A DNA stretch of 64,000 nt, taken from assembly GCF_023502325.1 (NCBI RefSeq), contig NZ_JAMFLZ010000001.1, positions 496,001 through 560,000 on the forward strand, written 5' to 3'. The stretch is from Wocania_A spongiicola. Its GTDB lineage: Bacteria; Bacteroidota; Bacteroidia; Flavobacteriales; Flavobacteriaceae. This document shows positions 27,159 through 35,592 of the stretch, one piece after another. Position 1 is the first letter of the stretch. Every line of letters starts with the position of its first letter. Under the pieces are notes generated by a model. That model was not told where the DNA came from. It made no database searches and saw only the letters and a program-made list of their open reading frames with translations. The position numbers and the translations under genes were made by a program.

Positions 27159-27707
27159 TTAGAATCTATAACCAACACTAATACCTATTTTGCCAATAAT
27201 TTCGTAATCGTATCTGTCATTATTGAATAGGTTTCTACCAAAGCCTAAGTTTAGCTCTCCAATAAATCCACTATTAGTAATCCATTTTCCACCTAAACCA
27301 ATTCCTAAAGCAAAATCAGTAATATTTTCTTCTTGCAAAATGGTATCAAAGCCATCATTAGAAAGTCTGTAATCATTTATAGAGTTTAACATTCCAAACC
27401 CTTCTACAAAAAAACCTGCAGCATATTTATTACCAAAATAAAAACGATAATAAGGCGAAATATAGTAGTTAACATCATCATTTACGTCATCATCAAAAGG
27501 GAGAAATACATTTAAACCAAAAGCAGACTCTTCGTTAATAGTTCGTTCATAGGTAACATCAAAAGCACCAAGAACAAGGTAAAGACCATTGAGTTTAAAT
27601 TCATTAAAATTTTCAGAAGAAATGGTTTCATCATTTGTTTCTTCTTGAGAGAATAAAGATGTAGATAATAAAATTGCAACTAGTAATAGTAAGTAAGCTT
27701 TTTTCAT
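27159..27707 (-). CDS. Outer-membrane beta-barrel-type protein
   Basis: 182 residues. A signal peptide occupies 1-20 (MKKAYLLLLVAILLSTSLFS). The mature part is built of alternating hydrophobic strands with Asn/Asp turns and ends IGISVGYRF, a C-terminal aromatic residue expected for barrel insertion by Bam. Likely an eight-stranded outer-membrane barrel; no known function. It converges with glyS and shares the terminator between them. Confidence 0.7.
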   Translation of the reverse strand: MKKAYLLLLVAILLSTSLFSQEETNDETISSENFNEFKLNGLYLVLGAFDVTYERTINEESAFGLNVFLPFDDDVNDDVNYYISPYYRFYFGNKYAAGFFVEGFGMLNSINDYRLSNDGFDTILQEENITDFALGIGLGGKWITNSGFIGELNLGFGRNLFNNDRYDYEIIGKIGISVGYRF

Positions 27708-27802
27708 AAGATTATGTTTTTTAAATTGATTTGGTTATTTTTTACAATAACCATTCCAAGAATAAATAAAATCTTATAATAAATTTGATTAAAAAATATT
27801 TT

Positions 27803-28273
27803 CTATATACTTATCTGTCTATCAATTTGTTGGTCTAAAGAAATAAAAGTTTCGGTACGCGAAACTCCAGAGATAGATTGAATTTCTCTATTTAATAAAT
27901 GCATTAAGTGTTCATTGTCTTTACACAATATTTTAATAAAAACACTCCAGTTACCAGTGGTATAATGGCACTCTAAAACCTCAGGTATTTTTTTAAGTTG
28001 TTTAACAGCTTCAGGATTACTGATGGCTTTATCTAAATAAATACCAATAAAAGCCATAGTAGTATAGCCCAACACTTTTGGGTTGATTACAAATTTAGAG
28101 CCTGAAATTAATCCAGATTTTTCTAGTTTACGTAAGCGTTGATGAATGGCAGCTCCAGAAATACCAACATTTCTAGCTATTTCCAGAATTGGAGTTCGGG
28201 CATCTCCCATTAAAGCTCTAAGTATCTTTTTATCAATACCATCAATGTGTATGTTTTGATTTATAACTTTCAT
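27803..28273 (-). CDS. Lrp/AsnC-family transcriptional regulator
   Basis: 156 residues. An HTH domain at about 12-60 (ILRALMGDARTPILEIARNVGISGAAIHQRLRKLEKSG) and an RAM/Lrp effector domain at about 75-150 (GYTTMAFIGIYLDKA). Such proteins respond to amino acids. The neighbouring saccharopine dehydrogenase-type gene, about 1.4 kb away, is one candidate target, but the accessory island now separates them. Start ATG 28273 follows a 222-base gap with the next gene divergent. Confidence 0.92.
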   Translation of the reverse strand: MKVINQNIHIDGIDKKILRALMGDARTPILEIARNVGISGAAIHQRLRKLEKSGLISGSKFVINPKVLGYTTMAFIGIYLDKAISNPEAVKQLKKIPEVLECHYTTGNWSVFIKILCKDNEHLMHLLNREIQSISGVSRTETFISLDQQIDRQISI

Positions 28274-28418
28274 TAATAAATTATTTATGTCATTTCTTTG
28301 AAGATGGGAATTTTGTTATTCTGTTTTATTTTAAAACATAAAAGTAAGCATTTGGTTTTAAATTGAAACTATGCTTTGTGCGGAATAGAAGTTGACTTTG
28401 TCAGAAAATTTGGCTAAC

Positions 28419-28430
28419 TTCGTTTAACGT
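28419..28430. repeat. Left 12-bp inverted repeat of the accessory island
   Basis: TTCGTTTAACGT is the exact reverse complement of ACGTTAAACGAA at 29577-29588. Together they bracket the two accessory genes. See the right copy. Confidence 0.7.
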
Positions 28431-28495
28431 AGTATATAAATCATTAAAATGAATTCATATACTTGAAAAACATTGTAGGTATTCAAACAAAATAA

Positions 28496-28960
28496 ATGCT
28501 TCGAAAGGAAATTAAAGATGATAATGAACTCTATCTGTATTTTAATAATAAATTAATCTACAAAAGGTGGCTAAATCAAGGATATTCCAAAGTATTTGAC
28601 AGGTTTGCTTATGGGAAAGATACTTTTATGAGTATAACGCAGGACGAAAATGGGAACATTAAACATTTAAGAAAAATATTTATTCGAGGAGAGTTCTGCG
28701 ATTCAAAATTAGACTTTTGGAACAAATATGTGGAAGATATTGAGTTTTCGGCAAAAAAAGGTTTTGGAAAAAATATTGATGCTTTTAACGATGCAATCAC
28801 AGCTAGAGGACCAGGTTATCCAGGAGATTGTATTATTGAAATAACTGGGACTGAAAAACTAGAAAAGATTTTTGGAAAAGAAGATTTTGACTTTATCATC
28901 AGACTTTTGAGAGATGCGGAATTTGTTGACCTTATAACTGAAAAAGAAAATCTTGATTAA
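28496..28960 (+). CDS. Barstar-like protein, putative nuclease-inhibitor/immunity protein
   Basis: 154 residues, no signal peptide. The C-terminal half reads GFGKNIDAFNDAITARGPGYPGDC then ITGTEKLEKIFG, which resembles barstar-type ribonuclease inhibitors, where a short acidic helix (here NIDAFNDAI) blocks the nuclease. The N-terminal 60 residues are beta-rich and unassigned. No cognate toxin gene is adjacent, so it may be an orphan immunity gene. It lies 12 bases before another small gene inside a 1.2-kb island bounded by an inverted repeat. Family assignment is from pattern memory only. Confidence 0.5.
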   Translation: MLRKEIKDDNELYLYFNNKLIYKRWLNQGYSKVFDRFAYGKDTFMSITQDENGNIKHLRKIFIRGEFCDSKLDFWNKYVEDIEFSAKKGFGKNIDAFNDAITARGPGYPGDCIIEITGTEKLEKIFGKEDFDFIIRLLRDAEFVDLITEKENLD

Positions 28961-28972
28961 AAAAACAAAAAA

Positions 28973-29389
28973 ATGAACACTCAATGTCCAACTTCGCCGC
29001 CTAATAAAAAAGAATATATATCAGATGTTGGAAAATTATTAGTTGCAGAACACGGAAAGAAAAAATACTATAAACCTGAAGAAGTTAAAAAGGCATCAAA
29101 AAAATCTAAATACTATGATTCTAGTGGAATAGATTGGCATTGTTGGGCTATGTGTACATTCTCTTCTCATCCCGACTTTGATGCTTATCACGAAATTACC
29201 GGTGAAGTTTGTGATTATGTTGAGATGAAAACAGAGATGTTAAGCGGACTTGCAACTTCAACTTCTGCAGATTGGCTTGCAATTCCTGATTTAGATATTG
29301 ATGCTTCGTGGTTAGATTTTGGAGATATTTTTGATGGACTATTAGAAGGAATAGGAGAATTCATTGGAGGAATATTTGACGGACTATAA
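28973..29389 (+). CDS. Small accessory protein, DUF6559-like core with glycine-rich tail
   Basis: 138 residues. The region KKKYYKPEEVKKASKKSKY, then HCWAMCTFSSHPDFDAYHEITGEVCDYVEMKTEM (about 55-88), fits a small family I associate with DUF6559 (AMxFxSHxDFDxYHxxTGExCDY). The last 35 residues are acidic-amphipathic with repeated FDGLLEGIGEFIGGIFDGL-type turns and could insert in membranes. It follows the barstar-like gene after 12 bases. Function unknown. Confidence 0.55.
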   Translation: MNTQCPTSPPNKKEYISDVGKLLVAEHGKKKYYKPEEVKKASKKSKYYDSSGIDWHCWAMCTFSSHPDFDAYHEITGEVCDYVEMKTEMLSGLATSTSADWLAIPDLDIDASWLDFGDIFDGLLEGIGEFIGGIFDGL

Positions 29390-29601
29390 TAGGAAAAAAA
29401 TACCTACAACAACGGGTTTTGGTGTTTAATCCAAAGGGAAGTGTGTTTTTATAATGTCCGCCAAATCTTTTGATTTGGCTTTGAAAATGAAAAATTTAAA
29501 ACAAAATAAAAAGTTTTGGCTAAGTTCTTAATCGGAAATTAATCGCTTATTTATTCCCGTACTAATCATAACCGAGACGTTAAACGAACCTCCAAATTCC
29601 C
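29390..29601. other. Intergenic region with the right 12-bp inverted repeat
   Basis: About 210 bases without an ORF. It holds ACGTTAAACGAA at 29577-29588, the partner of the left repeat at 28419-28430. The stretch from about 29405 to 29575 (starting CAACAACGGGTTTTGGTG) resembles intergenic sequence I recall beside gene cassettes in other Bacteroidota. No promoter or terminator is obvious. Confidence 0.5.
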
Positions 29602-29692
29602 GCGTTAGCTATTGTAGTGGAAATCCTTTTTTGAGGCACGAAAAAAAGATTGCAATAAAAAGCGCGACCCTTGTGGTAACGCCCAAATATTA
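29602..29692 (+). repeat. Structured intergenic element, copy A
   Basis: GCGTTA (29602-29607) pairs with TAACGC (29677-29682) as a closing stem. Inside, ATCCTTTTTT and AAAAAAAGAT form a second arm. The same order of motifs (GCGT, ATTG, ATCCTTTTTTG, AAAAGAT, AAAGC-CGAC, ACGCCCAAA, TATTA) is found on the minus strand at 46030-46192. The element ends at the stop codon of the opposing dehydrogenase gene. Confidence 0.65.
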
Positions 29693-31054
29693 ATTATTTA
29701 AAGGATTGTAACCTAAATAAGGCACATCTTTTTCGTTAAATTGAACACCAAAATCTTTTAACTCTTCTAAAATAGGCTCATAAACTTCTTTAGTAATAGG
29801 CATTTGTACACCAGGCGTTGTAATTTTTTTGTTTAATATGGCAAGTGTAGCAATGGCAACCGGTAAGCCAACGGTTTTTGCCATAGCAGTATAAGTTTGA
29901 TCTTCTCCAACGGCAACCATAGTAGCATCTATTTGGTGTTTTTTACCATTAAGTTCGTACCCAAATTTATGGTACATAACTATCATATCTTTATCGTCTT
30001 CTTTTAATGTCCAGCTATCCATTAATATTTTTTGAAGAATTTGAGCAGGTGTTGCCTTTTTTAGTTCAACTCGTTTTTTATCATTAAAAATATCGAGTTC
30101 AACTAGTTTATCCCAAACAATATCGTCTTGATCTATTTTAAGGGCATGCCTTAATTTTAGTTCTACAGAGTCAGTAGGACTATAAGTTAAAAAAGCATTA
30201 ACAAAATCGCGGTAACTCATGTTTTCACTATCATCAATAGTATAGCTGTCATCAGTCATTCCTAAGGTTACAAAAATATTCCAAGCACGACTAAAACCAA
30301 CGCGACGCATAGTACCTCGATATAAAGTTTTAATATTATCTAAACCATAAACGCTTTGATACTTTAAAGAGTCGCGATTAGCATATACTTCAAAACGACC
30401 AAAACCATCAACTTCTAAAAACTCGGTACGTCTAAATAAACGATTGTACGGTATATATTTATAAGTGCCTTCTTGTAAAAATTTTGCAGCACTGCCTTGC
30501 CCAGCTACAACAACATTTCTGGGGTTCCATGTAAACTTATAGTTCCATAAATTAGTATCACTTTCTGGCGCTACAAGTCCGCCAGTAAAAGATTCAAATA
30601 AAATAATTTTGCCTCCTTTACTTCTAATATTATCTAAAACTTGCATGGCGCTCATATGGTCTATACCAGGATCTACACCAATTTCATTCATTAAAACAAG
30701 TCCGTTTGCTTTGGCATCATCATGTAAAGCTTGCATTTCTGGGCTTACATATGAAGCCGTTACCATATGTTTTTTATAGGTAATGCAGTTTTTTGCAACT
30801 TCTATATGAAAACGCGCAGGAAGCATAGATACTACAATGTCAGCGTTTTTAATAGCCTCAACACGCGAATTTTCATTAAACACATCTAGTGTTATGGCTG
30901 TAGCGTTTTCATAATTGCCAATTAGCTTTTCAGCATTTTTTATATGTAAGTCGCCAATGGTAATGTGCAGGTTTTCAGATGTAGACTTATCTAATAAATA
31001 TTTTATAAGATATGATGTCGATTTTCCAGAACCAATAACTAAAATCTTTCGCAT
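29690..31054 (-). CDS. Saccharopine dehydrogenase-family protein
   Basis: 454 residues. An N-terminal Rossmann domain ILVIGSGKSTSYLIKYLLD (3-21) and a catalytic-type domain with MNEIGVDPGIDHMSAMQVLD (about 137) match the saccharopine dehydrogenase/LYS9 family; this type forms the C-terminal half of eukaryotic LKR/SDH and stands alone in Bacteroidota. The likely reaction is saccharopine to glutamate plus aminoadipate semialdehyde in lysine degradation. Glutaryl-CoA-dehydrogenase-type gene at 53.5 kb would fit such a route, but carboxynorspermidine synthesis is an alternative. Confidence 0.82.
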   Translation of the reverse strand: MRKILVIGSGKSTSYLIKYLLDKSTSENLHITIGDLHIKNAEKLIGNYENATAITLDVFNENSRVEAIKNADIVVSMLPARFHIEVAKNCITYKKHMVTASYVSPEMQALHDDAKANGLVLMNEIGVDPGIDHMSAMQVLDNIRSKGGKIILFESFTGGLVAPESDTNLWNYKFTWNPRNVVVAGQGSAAKFLQEGTYKYIPYNRLFRRTEFLEVDGFGRFEVYANRDSLKYQSVYGLDNIKTLYRGTMRRVGFSRAWNIFVTLGMTDDSYTIDDSENMSYRDFVNAFLTYSPTDSVELKLRHALKIDQDDIVWDKLVELDIFNDKKRVELKKATPAQILQKILMDSWTLKEDDKDMIVMYHKFGYELNGKKHQIDATMVAVGEDQTYTAMAKTVGLPVAIATLAILNKKITTPGVQMPITKEVYEPILEELKDFGVQFNEKDVPYLGYNPLNN

Positions 31055-31166
31055 AGTGAGATTTGTTGAGTAATTTTGTTTTTTAATTAAGTATGCTAAA
31101 AAGCAGATTGATTTTGCGAATTTAATAAATATAAAAACGATTTTTTACGAATAATCTATATTAATT

Positions 31167-31559
31167 ATGAACAAGAAAATTTTAATTACTGCATCTATTT
31201 TAGGTTTAACCAGTGTTGTTTTTGGGGCTTTTGGTGCGCACGGACTTAAGGAATTAATATCGACAGAATCATTACAAACTTTTGAAACCGGTATGCGTTA
31301 TCAAATGTATCATGCTATTCTACTATTGTTTGTGGGCAGCAACTCGATTATATCTCAAAAAACAAAACGCTTTATTTTCTATTTTGTATTAATAGGTGTG
31401 CTTTTCTTTTCGGGCTCTATTTATGGTTTAGCAACAAATACATTAACAGCATTCAATTTTAAAAGTATTGCCTTTATAACTCCAATAGGAGGATTACTAT
31501 TAATTATAGCGTGGTTTTTGTTGATTATCGATTTCGCAAAAAATAAGGGTGATAAATAG
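31167..31559 (+). CDS. DUF423 family membrane protein
   Basis: 130 residues with four membrane spans (about 5-23, 43-62, 68-88, 95-121). The motif FGAFGAHGLKEL with FETGMRYQMYHA (about 22-51) is diagnostic of the DUF423/YgdD family. Function unknown. It precedes pckA by 66 bases, with a separate candidate promoter in between. Confidence 0.88.
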   Translation: MNKKILITASILGLTSVVFGAFGAHGLKELISTESLQTFETGMRYQMYHAILLLFVGSNSIISQKTKRFIFYFVLIGVLFFSGSIYGLATNTLTAFNFKSIAFITPIGGLLLIIAWFLLIIDFAKNKGDK

Positions 31560-31565
31560 TAGTAT

Positions 31566-31599
31566 TTTGTAGATACTTTAAAATAAAGTTTTAATTTTG
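31566..31599 (+). promoter_or_regulatory. pckA: Candidate promoter for pckA
   Basis: TTTG at 31566-31569 and TAATTTTG at 31592-31599 fit the Bacteroidota pattern with a 22-base spacer, somewhat long. The -7 box ends 26 bases before the ATG. Confidence 0.4.
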
Positions 31600-31625
31600 C
31601 CAGATAAATAATTTTACATCATAAA

Positions 31626-33242
31626 ATGGTAAATAACAACCAAGTTACGAAAACGATTTCGTTAGAGGAATACGGAATTAAAAATGCCAAAGTAAATTAT
31701 CAACTTTCACCAAATCAACTTCATGATATTGCTATAGAGAAAGGGCAAGGTAAAGAGGCCTCTTCTGGAGCTTTAGCAGTTAATACAGGCGAGTTTACAG
31801 GACGGTCTCCAAAAGATCGATTTATTGTAAAAGACCATATTACCAAAGATCGTATTTGGTGGGGAGATATTAACATTCCTTTTGATGCTGATAAGTTTGA
31901 TGCATTATATAATAAGGTTGTAAACTATCTATCTAACAAAGAGGTTTTTGTAAGAGATAGCTTTGCTTGCGCAGATGAAGATTATAAATTGAACATTCGA
32001 GTTGTAAATGAATATGCTTGGAGTAATCAATTTGCATCAAACATGTTTTTACGACCAACTGAAGATGAGTTAAAAGATTTTAATCCAGAATGGACAGTAA
32101 TTAATGCTCCTGGTTTTATGGCGGTTCCTGATGAAGATGGTACACGTCAACATAATTTTGCGATTTTAAACTTTACTAAAAAAATTGCTTTAATTGGAGG
32201 TACTGGTTATACTGGAGAAATAAAAAAAGGAATTTTCTCTGCTTTAAACTTTATACTTCCTGTATTTAAAAACACATTACCAATGCACTGTAGTGCTAAT
32301 GTTGGTAAAAATGAAGATACTGCAATTTTCTTTGGATTATCTGGTACAGGAAAAACCACTTTGTCTACAGACCCAAATAGAAGTTTAATTGGGGATGATG
32401 AACACGGTTGGACCAACGAAAACACTGTGTTTAACTTTGAAGGTGGATGTTATGCTAAGGTTATTAATTTATCCAGAGATAATGAGCCAGAAATATATGA
32501 TGCCATTAAAAAGGGAGCTATTCTTGAAAATGTAATTTTAGATGAAAATGGACATGTTAATTTTGAAGATACTTCTATTACACAAAATACTAGAGTAAGT
32601 TATCCGATAGATCATATTGAAAATATTAGAATACCATCTATAGGGAAAAACCCAAAAAATATATTCTTTTTAACAGCTGATGCTTTTGGTGTAATGCCTC
32701 CAATTTCTAAATTAACACCAAGTCAGGCCGCTTACCATTTTATTTCTGGATATACAGCAAAAGTAGCTGGAACTGAAGCAGGAGTAGTTGAGCCACAGCC
32801 TTCTTTTTCAGCGTGTTTTGGAGCGCCTTTTATGCCCTTGCATCCAGCAAAGTATGCTGAAATGTTAAGCAAAAAGATGAAAGAATCTGGGGTTAATGTT
32901 TGGTTAGTTAATACGGGCTGGACCGGAGGACCTTATGGAATTGGTACTAGAATGAAATTAAAATATACACGTGCAATGATTAATGCAGTGCTAAATGGTG
33001 ATTTAGGATTGTATAATTATGATGATTATCATATTCACTCTGTATTTGGTGTAGCGCAGCCAAGAACTTGTCCAGGTGTGCCAACAAGTGTGTTGAGCCC
33101 CCGAGCTACTTGGAATGATGATGATGCTTATTATAAAACAGCATTTAAGTTAACCAATGCATTTAGAGAAAACTTTAAAAAGTTTGAAGAACATTGTAGT
33201 GAAGAAATAAGACGAGGCGGACCACAACGCTATGCGTTTTAA
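31626..33242 (+). CDS. pckA: Phosphoenolpyruvate carboxykinase (ATP)
   Basis: 538 residues, standard length. Converts oxaloacetate plus ATP to PEP, the first gluconeogenic step. The kinase-1a P-loop GLSGTGKTTLSTDP is at about 239-252 and the metal-binding GDDEHGW shortly after. RSPKDRFIV (about 57) binds substrate, and the adenine loop region with NTGWTGGPYG at about 437 is present. Own promoter upstream and a strong terminator downstream, so monocistronic. Confidence 0.97.
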   Translation: MVNNNQVTKTISLEEYGIKNAKVNYQLSPNQLHDIAIEKGQGKEASSGALAVNTGEFTGRSPKDRFIVKDHITKDRIWWGDINIPFDADKFDALYNKVVNYLSNKEVFVRDSFACADEDYKLNIRVVNEYAWSNQFASNMFLRPTEDELKDFNPEWTVINAPGFMAVPDEDGTRQHNFAILNFTKKIALIGGTGYTGEIKKGIFSALNFILPVFKNTLPMHCSANVGKNEDTAIFFGLSGTGKTTLSTDPNRSLIGDDEHGWTNENTVFNFEGGCYAKVINLSRDNEPEIYDAIKKGAILENVILDENGHVNFEDTSITQNTRVSYPIDHIENIRIPSIGKNPKNIFFLTADAFGVMPPISKLTPSQAAYHFISGYTAKVAGTEAGVVEPQPSFSACFGAPFMPLHPAKYAEMLSKKMKESGVNVWLVNTGWTGGPYGIGTRMKLKYTRAMINAVLNGDLGLYNYDDYHIHSVFGVAQPRTCPGVPTSVLSPRATWNDDDAYYKTAFKLTNAFRENFKKFEEHCSEEIRRGGPQRYAF

Positions 33243-33266
33243 CAAAAGAGTGACTAACTCAAAAGC

Positions 33267-33299
33267 AAAAGGGCCATTTTTATAAAACGGCCCTTTTTG
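33267..33299 (+). terminator. Terminator after pckA
   Basis: AAAAGGGCC (33267-33275) pairs with GGCCCTTTTT (33289-33298) around a 13-base loop. A-run and T-run make it usable from both sides, including for hemD. Confidence 0.85.
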
Positions 33300-33319
33300 T
33301 TTATTATATATAGTAGTTT

Positions 33320-34069
33320 TTACTTACCCTTGTTAGCTTTATCAATATACTTTTGTAATGCCATAGTCATTGAAGGTGTTTCTGGGGTTGGTGCAGCAAT
33401 ATCTACACGTAATCCTTTTTCTTCAACAGCTTTAATAGTTGTATTTCCAAATACGGCAATGCGCGTTTCATTTTGCTTAAAATCAGGAAAATTTTTAAAT
33501 AATGACTCTATTCCAGACGGGCTAAAAAATACAAGTACATCATAAGTTACATTTTCTAAATCTGAAAGATCGCTAACAACTGTTTTGTAAAATGTAGCTT
33601 GTTTCCAGTTTACACCTAAAGCATCCAAAGTTTCTGGTACTGCAGGTTTTACTTTATCAGTATTTGGTAACAAGAATTTTTCGTCTTTGTATTTTTTAAT
33701 TAAAGGTGAAAGTTCAGCAAATGTACGTTTCCCAACATAAATTTTACGTTTTCTGTAAACTACATATTTTTGAAGGTAGTATGCAACAGCCTCAGATTGA
33801 CAAAAATATTTCATCGCATCTGGAACTTTAAAACGCATTTCTTCAGCAACTCTAAAAAAATGATCTACTGCATTTCTACTTGTTAAAATAATAGCAGTAT
33901 AATTGTTTAAGTCTACTTTTTGTTGTCTAATATCTTTTGCTGAAACGCCTTCAACATGAATAAAAGGTCTAAAATCTATTTTTACCTTTTGCTTTTCTTG
34001 TAAATCAAAATAAGGAGAATTCTCTATTTTAGGTTCTGGCTGAGATACTAAAATTGTTTTCACTTTCAT
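33320..34069 (-). CDS. hemD: Uroporphyrinogen-III synthase
   Basis: 249 residues from ATG 34069 (a GTG two codons earlier is in frame). Ring-closing step that converts hydroxymethylbilane to uroporphyrinogen III in haem synthesis. The family is poorly conserved; evidence is the two-lobed alpha/beta layout, YTAIILTSRNAVDHFFR (about 67-83), VLVFFSPSGIESLF (about 182-195) and the final AVFGNTTIKAVEEKGLRVDIAAPTPETPSM. It lies 26 bases after the DUF4271 gene on the same strand, probably one transcript. Confidence 0.88.
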   Translation of the reverse strand: MKVKTILVSQPEPKIENSPYFDLQEKQKVKIDFRPFIHVEGVSAKDIRQQKVDLNNYTAIILTSRNAVDHFFRVAEEMRFKVPDAMKYFCQSEAVAYYLQKYVVYRKRKIYVGKRTFAELSPLIKKYKDEKFLLPNTDKVKPAVPETLDALGVNWKQATFYKTVVSDLSDLENVTYDVLVFFSPSGIESLFKNFPDFKQNETRIAVFGNTTIKAVEEKGLRVDIAAPTPETPSMTMALQKYIDKANKGK

Positions 34070-34095
34070 ATACACAAGTAGTTTGTTTTCTTACT

Positions 34096-34740
34096 TTAAG
34101 AAATAAACACCTTATATAAAATGATGTAAGGTGCGATTTCGAGAGCGCAAAGATACAAAATAAAATAAAACAAGTTGTTTTTTATTGTGTTTTGATGTGT
34201 TTTAAATGAAGTAATTACGCCCATTATATTAATAATTAATAATAAAATAACTACAGCATAAATAATAGGTAACGTAGGCTTAATTGTAAAAATTAATATA
34301 GCATTTATTGGAAGTAATAATAAACCTAAATAATTTTTATAACTTATTTTTTGAAATAGGTATTTGTCTATTAATTTGTCAATATCAAAAAGACTAGCCA
34401 ATAGGCGTTCGATAAGTACTTTTATCAAAATAAAAGTACCAATACCAAAAACTAATTTAAAAAGAATATTTACCGAAATAATTTTAGTGTCCGTTACGTA
34501 TTGGTAAACTAGATAGCTAAAAATGGATACTGAAATAACTAAGTTTGAAAATAACAAAGCGTCAAACTTGTCTAAGAATTTCTGGTCCCTAGCATATATT
34601 TTAAGATATTTAGAGTTTCCTAAAACATAAATAAAATCTCCAAAACGTTTTGGTGCTACCAATTTTGCTGCTGCAATAATGATAAGACTAGCAATAATTA
34701 ATACTGTAAATAATTCGTTTGAGATGATGTTACGATACAT
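34096..34740 (-). CDS. DUF4271 family membrane protein
   Basis: 214 residues with about six membrane spans (12-29, 62-80, 92-112, 138-155, 158-178, 185-210) separated by short loops. The N-terminal FGDFIYVLGNSKYLKIYARDQKFLDKFD is typical of DUF4271, found in Bacteroidota next to hemD. It reads into hemD with 26 bases between. Function unknown; a role in envelope or haem pathway context is speculation. Confidence 0.82.
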   Translation of the reverse strand: MYRNIISNELFTVLIIASLIIIAAAKLVAPKRFGDFIYVLGNSKYLKIYARDQKFLDKFDALLFSNLVISVSIFSYLVYQYVTDTKIISVNILFKLVFGIGTFILIKVLIERLLASLFDIDKLIDKYLFQKISYKNYLGLLLLPINAILIFTIKPTLPIIYAVVILLLIINIMGVITSFKTHQNTIKNNLFYFILYLCALEIAPYIILYKVFIS

Positions 34741-34820
34741 GCCTTAAAATTATTATAAATATTCACACTTTGGTTAAAATTATTAAGGAATATTTAAAAA
34801 AAATAAACTTTTAAATGATG

Positions 34821-34828
34821 TACATTTG
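34821..34828 (+). promoter_or_regulatory. Candidate -7 box for the GT2-dihydroorotase operon
   Basis: TACATTTG fits TAnnTTTG and ends 32 bases before the ATG at 34861. No clear -33 element. Confidence 0.38.
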
Positions 34829-34860
34829 CTAAAAATATGACGATTACAATATATTAGCAA

Positions 34861-35583
34861 ATGCAAGATACGGTTGTTATAATTCCAACTTACAATGAAA
34901 TAGAGAATATAGAAGCTATTATAAGAGCTGTTTTTTCTCAATCGGATAACATTCACATCCTTATAGTAGATGATAACTCGCCAGATTTAACAGCTTTAAA
35001 AGTAAAAGAACTTCAAGAAGAGTTTTCTAATAGACTATTTTTAGAAATACGTAAAGAAAAGGCAGGATTAGGCACTGCGTATATACATGGATTTAATTGG
35101 AGTCTAAATAAATCTTACCAATTTATTTTTGAAATGGATGCCGATTTTTCACATAACCCAAAAGATTTAGTTAAACTTTATCGGGCATGTAAAGATGATG
35201 GCGCAGATTTAGCTATAGGCTCGCGTTATGTAACAGGAGTTAATGTTGTAAATTGGCCAATGGCACGTGTGCTTATGTCTTATTTAGCATCAAAATATGT
35301 TCGTGTAATTACAGGAATGCGCATTCATGATACTACTGCAGGTTTTGTTTGTTATAAAAGGCAAGTACTAGAAACTATAGATTTGAGTAAAATTAAATTT
35401 ATAGGATATGCATTTCAAATAGAAATGAAATTTAAAGCCTATTTAAAAAAATTCAAAATAATTGAGGTTCCAGTAATATTTACGGATAGAACACAGGGCG
35501 AATCAAAGCTAAGTTCAGGAATTATTTCTGAAGCTGTTTTTGGAGTAATTACAATGAAGCTGAAAAGTTTATTTAAAAAATAA
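34861..35583 (+). CDS. Polyprenol-phosphate mannosyltransferase-type GT2 glycosyltransferase
   Basis: 240 residues, GT-A fold. IIPTYNEIENIEAIIRAV (7-24), the nucleotide-binding VDDNSPDLTA (about 39-48) and the metal-binding EMDADFSHNPKDL (about 97-109) match dolichol/polyprenol-phosphate mannose synthase (Dpm1 branch). It lacks C-terminal membrane spans, as in this branch. Likely transfers a sugar to a lipid carrier for glycan or protein glycosylation. Nine bases before the dihydroorotase gene. Confidence 0.9.
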   Translation: MQDTVVIIPTYNEIENIEAIIRAVFSQSDNIHILIVDDNSPDLTALKVKELQEEFSNRLFLEIRKEKAGLGTAYIHGFNWSLNKSYQFIFEMDADFSHNPKDLVKLYRACKDDGADLAIGSRYVTGVNVVNWPMARVLMSYLASKYVRVITGMRIHDTTAGFVCYKRQVLETIDLSKIKFIGYAFQIEMKFKAYLKKFKIIEVPVIFTDRTQGESKLSSGIISEAVFGVITMKLKSLFKK

Positions 35584-35592
35584 AAGTAAAAA

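Noticed and set aside
29390..29601. A complete integron attC site in the island's right flank
   Set aside because: One GTTRRRY-like core is visible but no matching RYYYAAC partner with the expected internal arms, and no integrase gene is in the window.
33297..33545. 82-codon plus-strand frame over the end of hemD
   Set aside because: Antisense to a conserved hemD C-terminus and begins in the pckA terminator.
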